DNA of 64,000 nt from Paenibacillus gyeongsangnamensis. Lineage in GTDB: Bacteria; Bacillota; Bacilli; Paenibacillales; NBRC-103111. Below the pieces are notes generated by a model. It was not told the origin of the DNA and ran no database searches. It saw only the letters and a program-made list of their open reading frames with translations. Below, piece by piece: positions 16,421 through 26,418 of this stretch. A program made the translations under genes and the position numbers. How positions within the stretch are numbered: position 1 is the first letter of the stretch; each line of letters starts with the position of its first letter. Where the stretch lies: assembly GCF_027533625.1 (NCBI RefSeq), contig NZ_JAQAGZ010000001.1:1-64000 (forward strand), given 5' to 3'.

Positions 16421-17512
16421 ATGAAACATTTTCTCCGGGAATTCGGCATGAAGGTTCAGGGCATGTATCGCCGATTTCAAACCGAAAGCTTTGTATCTAG
16501 CGTGCTCGAAGAAGGATGGGAAACGTTGGAGCTGAAAGGACGCATTCGCCGGATTGCGTCAGTGTTGGGAGCGCATTTGCCGGACCGTTATGCCTACGCG
16601 TTGGACGTTCTTTTCCGGATCGACGAGGAATGTGTCGGGTTTCCTTATTTGTTTTTCCCAGATTTCGTTGAGGTATACGGCCAGGCGGAAGACGATTGGG
16701 AGCTATCCATGCGCGCGCTTGAACGTTTTACGGCTCGTTCATCGGCCGAATTCGCGATACGTTCCTTCATTGTGCGCGATCCGGAACGGGCGATGAAGCG
16801 AATGCGCGAATGGGCGCTGCATTCGAACGAGCATGTAAGGCGGCTCGCCAGCGAAGGATGCAGACCGCGGCTGCCGTGGGGGCAATCGCTTCCGGCGTTC
16901 AAACGCGACCCGGCCCCCGTGCTGCAAGTATTGGAGCTGCTGAAAGTCGATCCGTCGCTTTATGTGCGCAAAAGCGTGGCCAACAATTTAAATGACATCG
17001 CCAAAGATCATCCGCAACTCGTGGTCCGTACGGCCAAAAGCTGGATCGGCTACCATCCGGAAACTGATTGGATCGTCCGCCACGCGTGCAGGACGCTGAT
17101 CCGGAAGGCCGATCCGGAAGTGCTCGCCCTGTTCGGCTATGCCGAAGGGGAAAAAGGAGAGGCGGTTGCCGTATCGGCGTCGATCGAGGCGAAGCCGTCC
17201 GAGCTCATGATCGGCGGCAGCTGCGAGTTGCTTTACGAGTTGCGAGTACGCGATGGAGATCCCGCCCGAATTCGGGTCGAATTCGGCATTGATTTCGTGA
17301 AAGCGAATGGGCAAACGTCGCGCAAACTCTTTTTGCTGTCGGACAAGACGGTGCCGGGCGGCAGCGTCGTCTCGGGAAAACGCACGCATCGTTTTGCCGA
17401 CTTGACGACCCGCAAGCATTATCCTGGCGAGCACCGGATCGTCCTTCTTGTGAACGGCGAGGAAGCGGCCGGAACATCGATCTTCTTGAGCGGCGCGGCA
17501 GAGACGATTTAA
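16421..17512 (+). CDS. AlkD-like DNA alkylation repair (HEAT repeat) protein
   Basis: A 363-residue protein built of helical HEAT-like repeats, as in the AlkC/AlkD glycosylase superfamily that excises alkylated bases. Recognisable blocks are RFTARSSAEFAIRSFI, the WALHSNEHVRRLASEGCRPR repeat (about residues 130-148), LLKVDPSLYVRKSVANNLND and DWIVRHACRTLIRKADPEV. The C-terminal ~110 residues are beta-rich (ELLYELRV, RKLFLLSD) and form a separate domain found in the longer members of this family. GC-rich compared with flanks. No neighbour suggests an operon. Confident for family, not for substrate. Confidence 0.85.
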   Translation: MKHFLREFGMKVQGMYRRFQTESFVSSVLEEGWETLELKGRIRRIASVLGAHLPDRYAYALDVLFRIDEECVGFPYLFFPDFVEVYGQAEDDWELSMRALERFTARSSAEFAIRSFIVRDPERAMKRMREWALHSNEHVRRLASEGCRPRLPWGQSLPAFKRDPAPVLQVLELLKVDPSLYVRKSVANNLNDIAKDHPQLVVRTAKSWIGYHPETDWIVRHACRTLIRKADPEVLALFGYAEGEKGEAVAVSASIEAKPSELMIGGSCELLYELRVRDGDPARIRVEFGIDFVKANGQTSRKLFLLSDKTVPGGSVVSGKRTHRFADLTTRKHYPGEHRIVLLVNGEEAAGTSIFLSGAAETI

Positions 17513-17675
17513 ACGGACAGGGATCCGAACACCAGAACGGCGGTGTCGATTTCTACAGCGTGAACAGCGAAGTCGCGCGAAAAATCGCCCCTTTTTGCTA
17601 GAGTAATTTTTTTCGCTGATATTTCTATGGTTTAGAAATATAAAAATATGGAGTGTGAAAGGAACAGTACGATTT

Positions 17676-18533
17676 ATGTCGAACACGTGGAAAATTTACT
17701 TGCTGGCCGTCGTCAGTTTTCTGGTCGCAACGTCGGAGTTTATCATTGCGGGCATTTTGGATAAGGTTGCGGGGGATATCGGGGTATCTGTATCCGCGGC
17801 AGGGCAGCTGATTACCGTATATTCGCTTACCTTCGCCATCGGAACCCCTTTCCTGATGGCTTTAACGACCCGCCTGGAGCGGCGGAAGATGTTGCTTTAC
17901 ACCCTCGGCTTATTCGTCGTCGGCAACGGCATTGCCTTCGCTTTGCCGGGCTTCGGGTTTCTGCTCGCTTCACGAATTCTCTTGGCATTAAGCGCAGGGG
18001 TATTCTACGTCACAGCCTTCACCGAAGCTTCCCGAATGGCCCCTCCCGGGAAGCGAGGTAGCGCCATGGCGACGATTGCAATGGGATTCAGCACCGCCCT
18101 GATCGTCGGCGTTCCGTTCCGATCGGACGCGTCTTCGCCGACTTCTATAATTGGAAGATAATCTTCGGCGGGATCGGCGTTCTGGGGCTGGCCGCCATCG
18201 TCGCGATTTCCGCCACGTTTCCGCGGACGGGCGGCGAGGAGCCGGTGCCGCTCCGCAAGCAGCTGTCGCTGCTGAAGAAACCGAGTATCGTCGTTGCCTT
18301 GCTGATCAGCTTCTTCAGGTTTGGCGGGTATAGCATCGTCTTCACCTACATTTCGCCGTTTCTTCTCCAAGTTACCGGCATGAGCGAGCAGACCGTCAGC
18401 GCGGGGCTATTTGCCTTCGGCATCGCCAGCCTGATCGGCGCCAAGCTTGGAGGCTATGGCACGGACAAATGGGGATATCTCCGCACGCTCGTCGGCGGGT
18501 TAGGTGCAGTGACAACCCTATATCTTTTAAATT
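17676..18533 (+). pseudogene. MFS transporter (DHA1/AraJ-type), frameshifted and truncated
   Basis: From ATG 17676 (AAAGGA upstream) six helices are read: KIYLLAVVSFLVATSEFIIA, the VYSLTFAIGTPFLMAL segment and the RLERRKMLLYTLGLFVVGN loop-2 motif. Near 18115 the frame breaks; in the next phase the protein resumes as GRVFADFYNWKIIFGGIGVL and runs through TM7-TM9 (SLLKKPSIVVALLISFFRFG, GLFAFGIASLIGAKLGG) to about 18530, where the sequence changes to an unrelated ORF. The last three helices are missing. Confidence 0.85.
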
Positions 18534-18954
18534 ACAGAATCAGAGTGGCGAGGGGTTTCTGAAATTCTTAATTCCAGAATATTCAAACATGGAGGGGTCG
18601 GGAATCAACTACGATGAGGCTAACCACATTCAAATATCGGAAATTGAGCACACACTTAGGAACGTCTGGAAGACGGCCACGGGAACTTTGGGTATCGCAT
18701 TGGATGGAGCCAATTTTTGGCTTCGTATAGCTAACGAAGCTGGTCATACCCAAAGTCTCCACTTTAGTGGAATGCATTCCAGGTTTCGTGACTTGTGGAG
18801 TGCGTTTGATGCTCTCTTTTCTCAAGAGGTTGGCTTCGAGAGAAATAAGATGGTTGATTACATGAACAATCGTCCTTACGCCAAAACATATATCTCCAAC
18901 TACATCGCCCAACATATGGGAGTGGTAGAGAACCGAAAATGTCATTTTTACTAA
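18532..18954 (+). CDS. Unknown protein, possibly 5' truncated
   Basis: An open frame continues to 18954 with a soluble, aromatic-rich product (GTLGIALDGANFWLRIANEA, LHFSGMHSRFRDLWSAFDAL, ISNYIAQHMGVVENRKCHFY). The only ATG near the front (18589) has no ribosome binding site, and the frame opens exactly where the MFS gene is cut, so this is probably the C-terminal part of a gene joined by deletion. No family recognised. Confidence 0.45.
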   Translation, partial: LQNQSGEGFLKFLIPEYSNMEGSGINYDEANHIQISEIEHTLRNVWKTATGTLGIALDGANFWLRIANEAGHTQSLHFSGMHSRFRDLWSAFDALFSQEVGFERNKMVDYMNNRPYAKTYISNYIAQHMGVVENRKCHFY

Positions 18955-19560
18955 CATAAGTAATATAAATACAGAAGAGATTTATTTAATAATATTGAAA
19001 AAAATGGGTTAATAAAGTATTATTATGTTATAATTTATAACATATGAGAAAAATTTAAATAGTTTATGTTTGTTGTGTTATATTTACTGTCAATATCAAT
19101 TAGATGAGGAAGAGATGAATATATACATAATTTTTTTAGTATACTATTTTTGTGAAAGCGCTTAATATTAATTTGAGAAGATATTTGACTTGGTTCAATT
19201 TTAAACTCAATCATCTTAACACTCGGTCTTTCTATCCGTCCTTCTACGATTAATGTGTATATTTCTGCTAAATCAAGCGACCACGAAACGGAAGAGGTAG
19301 TCCGTATTTTGTCAACTTTTTGTCAACTGCATGAATGGTTGGCTAGCTTGCCGAGCTACATCAAGCTTTATTCAAAAAATTAAGCATATGAGTTAGTAAA
19401 TTAATTATGAAAGTCTCCGATACCAAGAATCCGTGGAGTTTCATGGTATTAAACCGTTAGAGTTCGCTTATTTTTTGTATGTAATTGTCACGATTGAAGC
19501 GTTAGCAATATCGGCAAAAGCATTGAAAAATAACAAAAGCTACGGGGGGAAGTAAAACAA
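18955..19560. other. 600-bp AT-rich region upstream of the AraC-type regulator
   Basis: No coding sequence is supported. It contains a catabolite-response-element-like site at 19153-19166 (TGAAAGCGCTTAAT) and ends with the GGGGGGAAG ribosome binding site of the regulator gene. Confidence 0.5.
19153..19166 (+). promoter_or_regulatory. Possible CcpA cre site
   Basis: TGAAAGCGCTTAAT matches the cre consensus TGWAANCGNTNWCA closely in its left half and centre, with imperfect right end. A cre site 400 bp before a sugar-uptake regulator would be consistent with glucose repression. Confidence 0.4.
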
Positions 19561-21861
19561 ATGTTAACAGGATTTAGCTTTCTCAAAAGAATCAGCTTTA
19601 AAAAAAGACTGCTGATCTATTCTCTTTTGTTCAGCGTTATTCCTGTTATTGTGCTTGGCACATTGTCGGCCTACATCACTTCAAACAGCATTCAAAACGA
19701 GGTCAATCGTAACCATCAAATCACCTTGAAGCAAATTGAATATCAAGTAGATTCTTTTTTGAAGAGTTTGGACTATGCTTCTATCCAGATAGCGGGGGAT
19801 TTGATCATTGAAAAATCAATCAAGCTGGGAATATCGATGGACGACCTGGAGACCCTTGAAACCACATTGAATATGCTTGAAACGATTAAAAAATATCGCA
19901 GTTACCCGGATATTATTTACAATGTTTCGCTCGTTTATAATAAATACGACATGGTATACTCAAACCTATTTGGGCTATCTGACATAAAAGATTTTCCTTT
20001 CTACCAGGAGTTAGACTCCATTAATCCTTCACATATCGGCTCGGTCGTGATCCCTCCGAATACTTATCCGAATCAAACGGATTTATTACTGCTTAGGAAC
20101 ATACCCGCTTATTCTTCTTCGGCAAACGGTATCCTAGTTCTGCAGGTTGATGCCAAAAAATTATATGATTTTTTTCGTTCCGTCAACTTAGGAGACAAGA
20201 GTAAGGTAATCGTAGTGGACAATGAGGGCCGCATCGTGATGAGTAGCGATGCCCATGAAGTCGGGGTACGGCTGCTCCCAAATTCGGATTTATTCCGTTT
20301 TTGGGAAAAACCCGAGTCCTTCCTGGAATCCTACACTCTGAACAATTCGCAATACAATTTGTCGTCGCAAAAATCGTCCTTTAATAATTGGACGTATATC
20401 ACGATGACACCGACAAAGGAATTGATCCGTAAATCGGAGAATATCAGGTGCATCACCTGGGTAATGGTGTTCAGCCTTATCGGGTTATGGAGTTTACTTT
20501 CTATCATCGGTTCACGGCGTTTGTATTTTCCAATTCACCGCATGACGTTAAGGCTGCCAAAGTCGTTAAAAACAAAGGATGGTCTTCAAGCTTTGGATTC
20601 GTATATGAATGAGGTGGTTGAAACAAACGAGCAATTAAAAGCACAGATTGACAAGCAGCTCCCTTATCTGAAAGAAAATGTGCTTTTGCATCTTCTGCGA
20701 GGGGAAATTACGGAGGATGAATTTATTAACGACAAAATGCACTGCGACCTGCGGCTTAAGGGCAACTGGTTTTATATTTGCGTATTTGAAGTAGATCGGT
20801 TGGTTGCCTTTAAACAGAGCTATCTTGGCAGGGATCGAAGTTTGATTGTTTATGCCCTATCCAAAATGATAGAAGAGATTTGTGAAGATTCGTTTCCCTG
20901 TGCAACGGTGAGTCCACAATTGGGGCAAGTTGCTTTAATTATTGGCACAGAGCAAAATGATGAAAAAATCGCTTTGCATATCAGCCAATTATGCGATCTC
21001 ATACGCAAGAAAATAAACGAATATTTTCATTTCACGATCACCGTCGCTGTAAGCAGTACGCAAAAATATTACGGAAGTATAAATGAAGGCTATCAAGAAG
21101 CGCTGGACCTTTTAGATTTCCGCCTTTTAATTGGTAACGATATTACGATTACCCCGCAAAATGTTGAGAATCCCGATTCCATGAAACAATCTTGCCGCAT
21201 TGTTGTCAAATGGCAAAAGCTGATCGTGCGAAGCATCGCTGAAGGGAAGATAGACCAAGCAGAGGATCAATTTATAAAAATGACCGAAGCGGTTCCCCAA
21301 TCCGTATTCAATTCCAAACCGGTTATGGGACTGTTTACCCACCTTATCGGGGAAATCGATAGTTTATTCGAGGAGATGGGTTACGAGCTTAGCGAATTTT
21401 ACCATTATAATATATACGCCAAATTATACTCTACAAGTTCAATCCAAGAAGTAAAAGAGTGGTTTTGTGAATCGTTTTTCCCATCGATCAAGCAGCATTT
21501 GGAAAACAAGAACCAATCGACGAAACGAGCGGTCATTCAGCAGGTGTTGACATATATTGGCGATAATTATGAAACAGACTTATCGCTGCAGCAGGTTTCC
21601 GATCAATTCGGTTTATCGACTTACCAATTAAGCCGAATGTTTAAGGAAGAAACAGATTCCAATTTCGTCGACTATTTAATTAAATACAGAATTTCCAAGG
21701 CAAAGGAATGGCTTGTCCATTCGGATATGCCGATTAAGGAAATAACCGAAAGGCTTTGCTATACGACCACCCAAAACTTTTCCAGGATATTTAAACAAAC
21801 AACCGGAATTACACCGGGCAAATACCGCAGCGAAGTAAGGCACGGGGATAAGGCCCATTAA
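19561..21861 (+). CDS. Membrane sensor-type AraC family regulator
   Basis: A 766-residue one-component regulator typical of Paenibacillus sugar loci. A cytoplasmic basic start (RISFKKRLLIYS) leads into TM1 (about 16-42), an extracytoplasmic dCache-like sensor (~45-295, with SKVIVVDNEGRIVMSSDA), TM2 (~300-320, WVMVFSLIGLWSLLSIIG), a linker, and a C-terminal AraC double helix-turn-helix (~665-760: YETDLSLQQVSDQFGLSTYQ, SRMFKEETDSNFVDYL, ITERLCYTTTQNFSRIFKQT, GITPGKYR). It probably senses an external oligosaccharide or its binding protein and switches on the catabolic and transport genes that follow. A strong terminator separates it from them. Intact. Confidence 0.9.
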   Translation: MLTGFSFLKRISFKKRLLIYSLLFSVIPVIVLGTLSAYITSNSIQNEVNRNHQITLKQIEYQVDSFLKSLDYASIQIAGDLIIEKSIKLGISMDDLETLETTLNMLETIKKYRSYPDIIYNVSLVYNKYDMVYSNLFGLSDIKDFPFYQELDSINPSHIGSVVIPPNTYPNQTDLLLLRNIPAYSSSANGILVLQVDAKKLYDFFRSVNLGDKSKVIVVDNEGRIVMSSDAHEVGVRLLPNSDLFRFWEKPESFLESYTLNNSQYNLSSQKSSFNNWTYITMTPTKELIRKSENIRCITWVMVFSLIGLWSLLSIIGSRRLYFPIHRMTLRLPKSLKTKDGLQALDSYMNEVVETNEQLKAQIDKQLPYLKENVLLHLLRGEITEDEFINDKMHCDLRLKGNWFYICVFEVDRLVAFKQSYLGRDRSLIVYALSKMIEEICEDSFPCATVSPQLGQVALIIGTEQNDEKIALHISQLCDLIRKKINEYFHFTITVAVSSTQKYYGSINEGYQEALDLLDFRLLIGNDITITPQNVENPDSMKQSCRIVVKWQKLIVRSIAEGKIDQAEDQFIKMTEAVPQSVFNSKPVMGLFTHLIGEIDSLFEEMGYELSEFYHYNIYAKLYSTSSIQEVKEWFCESFFPSIKQHLENKNQSTKRAVIQQVLTYIGDNYETDLSLQQVSDQFGLSTYQLSRMFKEETDSNFVDYLIKYRISKAKEWLVHSDMPIKEITERLCYTTTQNFSRIFKQTTGITPGKYRSEVRHGDKAH

Positions 21862-21903
21862 CATCCCTATCATCATAAATGGACACTGACATTTGTGTTA
21901 GTA

Positions 21904-21943
21904 AAAAGGATAAAAGTCCCCATAGGGGCTTTTATCCTTTTTT
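21904..21943 (+). terminator. Strong rho-independent terminator
   Basis: AAAGGATAAAAGTCCCC pairs with GGGGCTTTTATCCTTT around an AT tip and continues into TTT. It ends the regulator transcript, so the genes from 22068 need their own promoter. Confidence 0.85.
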
Positions 21944-22067
21944 GCAGCTTTGTATCTTTGAATGTAACGATTGTGTGAAAAATGGATACTTTCGGTTTAT
22001 TTACTAAATGGATATAGTTATTAACAGAATGGATACGAAAAAAATTGAAAGGCAGGGAGTTTAGCGA

Positions 22068-22929
22068 ATGATTTTGGATAAAGTTGGCGTTATCACGGAT
22101 GAAGTCTCCGCCGATTTAATCGAAGCGTTGGATTGGACGGCTGAGCAAGGATTAAAGCATGTGGAAATACGGATGGTTGACGGCAATAATGTGATCGGAC
22201 TGAATGACGATCAAATCCAGAAGAATTCGGGACGAAGTGGAGAAACGCGGACTGTTTGTCTCGGCAGTTGCCTCACCGTTATTTAAATGTGCATTGGACC
22301 CAGCCCGCCCTGTAACCGGTGGAGATCGATTCGGACAAGAAGAAGAGGATGTAGCGGCCCATTTTGAAAAATTGCCACGTATCCTGCAAATTGCCAAGAT
22401 GCTGAATACGAGACGGATTCGGATTTTTTCCTTTTGGCGGGAAAAGGAACCGCAAGCCCATGAGGCCGAAATTGTCGGACATCTGCGGAGGGCGGCAGAT
22501 ATAGCTTGTAATGAAGACATCCAATTGCTGCTTGAAAATGAACCTTCCTGAAATGGCGGTTACGCCGAGGAGGTCGGCCGGATGGTCCACCATGTCAACT
22601 CCCCGGCATTAAAGGCGTTGTGGGATCTTGGAAACGAGCAGTTCGGGAGCAATCCTTTCCCGCAAGGGTACCGCCAGGTCAAAGATATCCTAGGGCACGT
22701 ACATTTGAAGGACGCCAAAACTCAAGCCGACGGAAAAACGACATGTGTGCCGATAGATTCGGGAAGCGTACCATATGCCGATCAATTTAAGGCTTTGTTG
22801 AGCGATGGCTATGATGGATTGTATACGATCGAAACGCACTATATTCCTGAAGGCGGCACACCCATGCAGGGAACGGCAATGACTTTAAAAGGTTTGAGAA
22901 ATTTGTTGAAGAGAGAGAACTTGGAATAA
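22068..22929 (+). pseudogene. Sugar phosphate isomerase/epimerase (AP endonuclease 2 TIM barrel), two lesions
   Basis: The start (GGCAGGGAG upstream) gives VGVITDEVSADLIEALDWTA, the first beta-alpha unit of an AP-endonuclease-2-type TIM barrel. A one-base insertion near 22217 shifts the frame; the product resumes as RRIRDEVEKRGLFVSAVASP. A second lesion, TGA at about 22549-22551 in ENEPS[stop]NGGYAEE, most likely was TGG. Further on, the metal-binding strands remain (ALWDLGNEQFG, DILGHVHLKDA, LYTIETHYIPEGG). Relatives isomerise or epimerise keto-sugars and cyclitols. The double lesion makes it inactive unless the read is wrong. Confidence 0.85.
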
Positions 22930-23017
22930 CCCTTATGACTCATCACGGGCAAAGAATAGTAAGGAAATAGAACCGGAAATAAAAATAAAATACCATTTAA
23001 AGGATGGTTGATGGAAT

Positions 23018-24094
23018 ATGAAGAAGCTCAAGGTTGGCATTATTGGGCAGGGCCGTAGCGGTCGGGATATCCATGCTTTTTCATTAAATAAACTGACCGA
23101 TCGTTACACGATAGCAGCGATCAGCGATCCATTGGAAGAACGCCGGCAAAGGGCGAAAAAGGAATTAGGCTGCGATACATACGGCGACTATAAGGAATTG
23201 TTTGGCAGAAATGATCTAGATTTGATTGTCAATGCCACACCCAGTCATCTACATGTCCCCATATCGCTGGAATGTCTCGATAACGGGTTCAACGTTCTTT
23301 GCGAAAAACCTCTCGCGAGACGAACGGCGGATGTTGATAAATTGATTGACGCCTCCAAAAAGTCCGGGAAGACATTGGCGATTTTCCAGCAATCCCGGTA
23401 TTCCCCCGTATTTCAGCAAATTAGAAATATTATAGCCTCCGGCAAAATTGGCCGGGTTGTTCAGGTGAGCATCTCTTTTAACGGATTTGCCCGCAGATGG
23501 GATTGGCAAACGCTTCAGGAGAAAAATGGCGGTAATCTGATGAACACCGGGCCGCATCCCGTTGACCAGGCGCTGCAGCTTTTCGGAACGGATATCATGC
23601 CAAAGGTTACCTGTCTAATGGATCGTGCGAATTCTTTCGGGGATGCGGAAGATTATGTGAAATTAATTCTTTCCGGTGTGGGTCGCCCGACAATTGATCT
23701 GGAAATTTCATCCTGCTGTGTGTATCCAGGAGAAACTTATAACGTTCAAGGTACACTTGGCGGCATTAAGGGATCAAGCGACCATTTACATTGGAAATAT
23801 TATAATCCTGAGGAAGCGCCGGCCCAACATCTGGTCACCGAACCGTTGACTAAGGCGGACGGTACTCCAGCCTATTGCGGTGAAGAGCTGAAATGGTATG
23901 AAGAAAGCTGGGATTTGGAGAAAAACACCGATCTTTTCAATACGATGGCGGGTCAATTTTACACAATGCTTTATAACGCTTTGGCCAATGGAGAGCCGTT
24001 AAAAATAACACCGCAGGAAGTACGGCAGCAGATTGCTGTAATGGAAGAATGCTTTAATCAAAATCCCGAATTCGGAAAGAACCATTCGTTTTAG
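23018..24094 (+). CDS. Gfo/Idh/MocA family oxidoreductase
   Basis: A 358-residue NAD(P)-dependent sugar or cyclitol dehydrogenase. The Rossmann fingerprint GQGRSG (residues 10-15) and the conserved CEKPLA (EKP at 96-98) that positions the nicotinamide and substrate are present. The GPHPVDQALQLFG segment supplies the catalytic histidine region in the C-terminal beta-sheet domain. The start is set by AAAGGATGG upstream. In company with a TIM-barrel isomerase and a second dehydrogenase it fits pathways in which a sugar is oxidised to a 3-keto form; the substrate is unknown. Confidence 0.9.
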   Translation: MKKLKVGIIGQGRSGRDIHAFSLNKLTDRYTIAAISDPLEERRQRAKKELGCDTYGDYKELFGRNDLDLIVNATPSHLHVPISLECLDNGFNVLCEKPLARRTADVDKLIDASKKSGKTLAIFQQSRYSPVFQQIRNIIASGKIGRVVQVSISFNGFARRWDWQTLQEKNGGNLMNTGPHPVDQALQLFGTDIMPKVTCLMDRANSFGDAEDYVKLILSGVGRPTIDLEISSCCVYPGETYNVQGTLGGIKGSSDHLHWKYYNPEEAPAQHLVTEPLTKADGTPAYCGEELKWYEESWDLEKNTDLFNTMAGQFYTMLYNALANGEPLKITPQEVRQQIAVMEECFNQNPEFGKNHSF

Positions 24095-24133
24095 TGCACC
24101 GGTCATGTTTTTAAAGTCAAAGGAGTTGTAACA

Positions 24134-25041
24134 ATGAATCAGCAAACAAGAAGGGAAGAACTGTACGGTCGTCTGGGTAGGCTGCCTTCCCGCACAAGAG
24201 ATATTTCCGTGACGAAAGTATTTGAAGAAGAACGCGATTCCTTTTTTCTGGAAAAGCTGGTGCTCGATTTGAATGGGATCGAGCCGGTTCCCACCTATTT
24301 TTTACGTTCCAAGAAGGCATCTGAAAAAGCCCCCGTCATTATTTATAATCATGCCAGCGGGGGCGAATACCAACTGGGAAAAAGCGAATCACTGGAAGGC
24401 AGATCGGTTTTAATGCGGCCTCCTTACGGGGAAGTGCTCACACAGCGGGGAATCTCTGTACTGTGCATGGATTGCTGGGGCTTTGAGGAACGAAGAACGA
24501 GATCGGCCAGATGGAGCTGATCAAGGAAATGTTGTGGAAAGGTCACTATATATGGGGGATAATGGTTTACGACAGTATTCGCGCGGTTGACTATCTCGTG
24601 TCAAGGCCAGATGTGGATGCTACTCGAATCGTCACTTTGGGTTTGTCAATGGGAAGCACCATGGCTTGTTGGCTGGCGGCCTTGGACACCCGTATCAAAG
24701 TTACCGTCGATATATGCTGCCTGACCGATTTTCAAGCATTGATCGAAGAAAAAGGTTTGACTGGCCGCGGCATTTATTATTACGTGCCGGACTTGTTGAA
24801 TCATTTTACAACGTCTGAGATTAATGAACTGATCGCTCCGCGTCCCCATTTGAGTTTGGCGGGCGATCGCGATCAACTGACTCCGGTGAAAGGTTTAATC
24901 AAAATAGACGAGGAACTCAAAAAGGCATATCGGGAGCACGATGCGGCGGACGCCTGGAAATTGTTAAGATACGACGTGGGGCATCAGGAAACGCTGGAGA
25001 TGCGCGAGGAAATTTTGTCCTTTTTGCAAAAGTGGCTTTAA
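24134..25041 (+). pseudogene. Alpha/beta hydrolase (acetyl-esterase/dienelactone-hydrolase-like), frameshifted
   Basis: The N-terminal frame ([48 protein letters not shown]) ends at 24520. In the adjacent phase [18 protein letters not shown] continues through the nucleophile elbow GLSMGS, the acid loop (GDRDQLTP) and the histidine (DVGHQET), so the catalytic triad is complete in sequence but split by a one-base shift near 24500. The fold is that of esterases that remove acetyl or other acyl groups from sugars. A good ribosome binding site (AAGGAG) precedes 24134. Confidence 0.85.
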
Positions 25042-25165
25042 TGTCGACGTTTCCGGAACAATGATGGCAAATGCTTTACCGAGTTACATCAATGGATTGT
25101 TCAAAAATTAAGCAGTGAAAGTTGAGTATATTAGTAAGTTGAAGTTTAAAAGGTGAGGTGCTGTT

Positions 25166-26401
25166 ATGAATGATCAAAAACTTGCTATTTTCGGAGGGCC
25201 AAAAGTAAAAACGACGCCTTACGGAACGGGCAAACGATTTGGTTTGGAAGAGATGAAGGAACTGACGGAGGCATTGGAACAAAACACCCTTTTTTATCAT
25301 TCAGGCAAAAAAGTAAAGCAATTTCTTCACGATTTCAATCAATTATACGGGGCTAAGTATAGTGTCGCTACATCTTCCGGCACCGCGGCAATTCATGTTG
25401 CCCTTGGAGCTGCGGGAATCACTGAAGGCGATGAAGTAATTACTAGCCCGATTACGGACCAAGGGACGTTAATCGGCATTTTATACCAAAACGCGATTCC
25501 CGTATTCGCCGATCTAGATCCTCATACATATAACATGGATCCACAATCTATCGAATCACGGATTACACCGCGCACCAAAGCACTCCTAGTTGTCCACCTT
25601 GCCGGCAACGTAGCAGATATGGATGCGATCATGGAAATTGCCGACAAACATAATCTCAAGGTGATCGAAGATTGCGCACAAAGTTATTTAGCACGCTATA
25701 GAGGCAGATTGGCTGGTACCATAGGAGACTATGGCTGTTTCAGTACTAACGACTTCAAACATATGTCTACAGGCGACGGCGGCATTGTGACGGTTAACTC
25801 CGGTAAAGAGGAGGATTTCCACATTACCCACGCCTTTGCAGACAAAAACTATCAGCGTTTCGGGACGGCCGTAGTGCGTGATTTAAATTATTTAGCTCCC
25901 AACTACCGGATGACCGAGCTGCAGGGCGCCGTTGGAATCGCCCAGCTAAAGAAACTGCTTGCGATATGTGAGAAAAGGCATCAATACGGAGAGCGGCTTA
26001 CCAATGGATTAAAGGGGCTTAAGGGGATTTCACCACATCAAGTCATCGACGGCGTATGGTGCTCATACTGGTTCTATATGCTGCGGTTGAACGAATCCGA
26101 GTTGAACTGTACGCGAGAAGAGTTTGCAAAGGCACTGTCGGAAGAAGGAATCAGCTGCAACGCAGGATATATCCCTCAGGTTGTGTACATGCAGCCCCTC
26201 TTCCAAAAGCGCCAGGCCTACTTGAACAGTCAATATCCTTTTGATTTAACAGGCATAACTTATGAAGAAGGGTTGTGTCCGGAAGCAGAACACATTCTGA
26301 AGACAGCAATCCGAATTCCGGTAAATGAATTCTTTACTGCACAGGATCTTGATGAAACCATTCAAGGTGTAAGAAAAGTGACGAGTTATTATACCCAATA
26401 A
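25166..26401 (+). CDS. DegT/DnrJ/EryC1/StrS family PLP-dependent aminotransferase
   Basis: A 411-residue sugar aminotransferase. The PLP site is intact: D169 in VIEDCAQ, the Schiff-base K198 in STNDFKHMSTGDGG, and the ATSSGTAAIHVAL phosphate-binding turn near residue 70. The C-terminal R/H-rich segment (NYRMTELQGAVG) is also standard. The family transfers amino groups to or from keto-sugars and aminocyclitols; examples include the NtdA-like kanosamine enzyme and StrS-type enzymes of aminoglycoside pathways. Between two Gfo/Idh/MocA dehydrogenases and inside an uptake operon it may act in the deaminating direction on an imported amino sugar or inosamine (inference). Confidence 0.9.
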   Translation: MNDQKLAIFGGPKVKTTPYGTGKRFGLEEMKELTEALEQNTLFYHSGKKVKQFLHDFNQLYGAKYSVATSSGTAAIHVALGAAGITEGDEVITSPITDQGTLIGILYQNAIPVFADLDPHTYNMDPQSIESRITPRTKALLVVHLAGNVADMDAIMEIADKHNLKVIEDCAQSYLARYRGRLAGTIGDYGCFSTNDFKHMSTGDGGIVTVNSGKEEDFHITHAFADKNYQRFGTAVVRDLNYLAPNYRMTELQGAVGIAQLKKLLAICEKRHQYGERLTNGLKGLKGISPHQVIDGVWCSYWFYMLRLNESELNCTREEFAKALSEEGISCNAGYIPQVVYMQPLFQKRQAYLNSQYPFDLTGITYEEGLCPEAEHILKTAIRIPVNEFFTAQDLDETIQGVRKVTSYYTQ

Positions 26402-26418
26402 CAAAGGAGAACGGTACA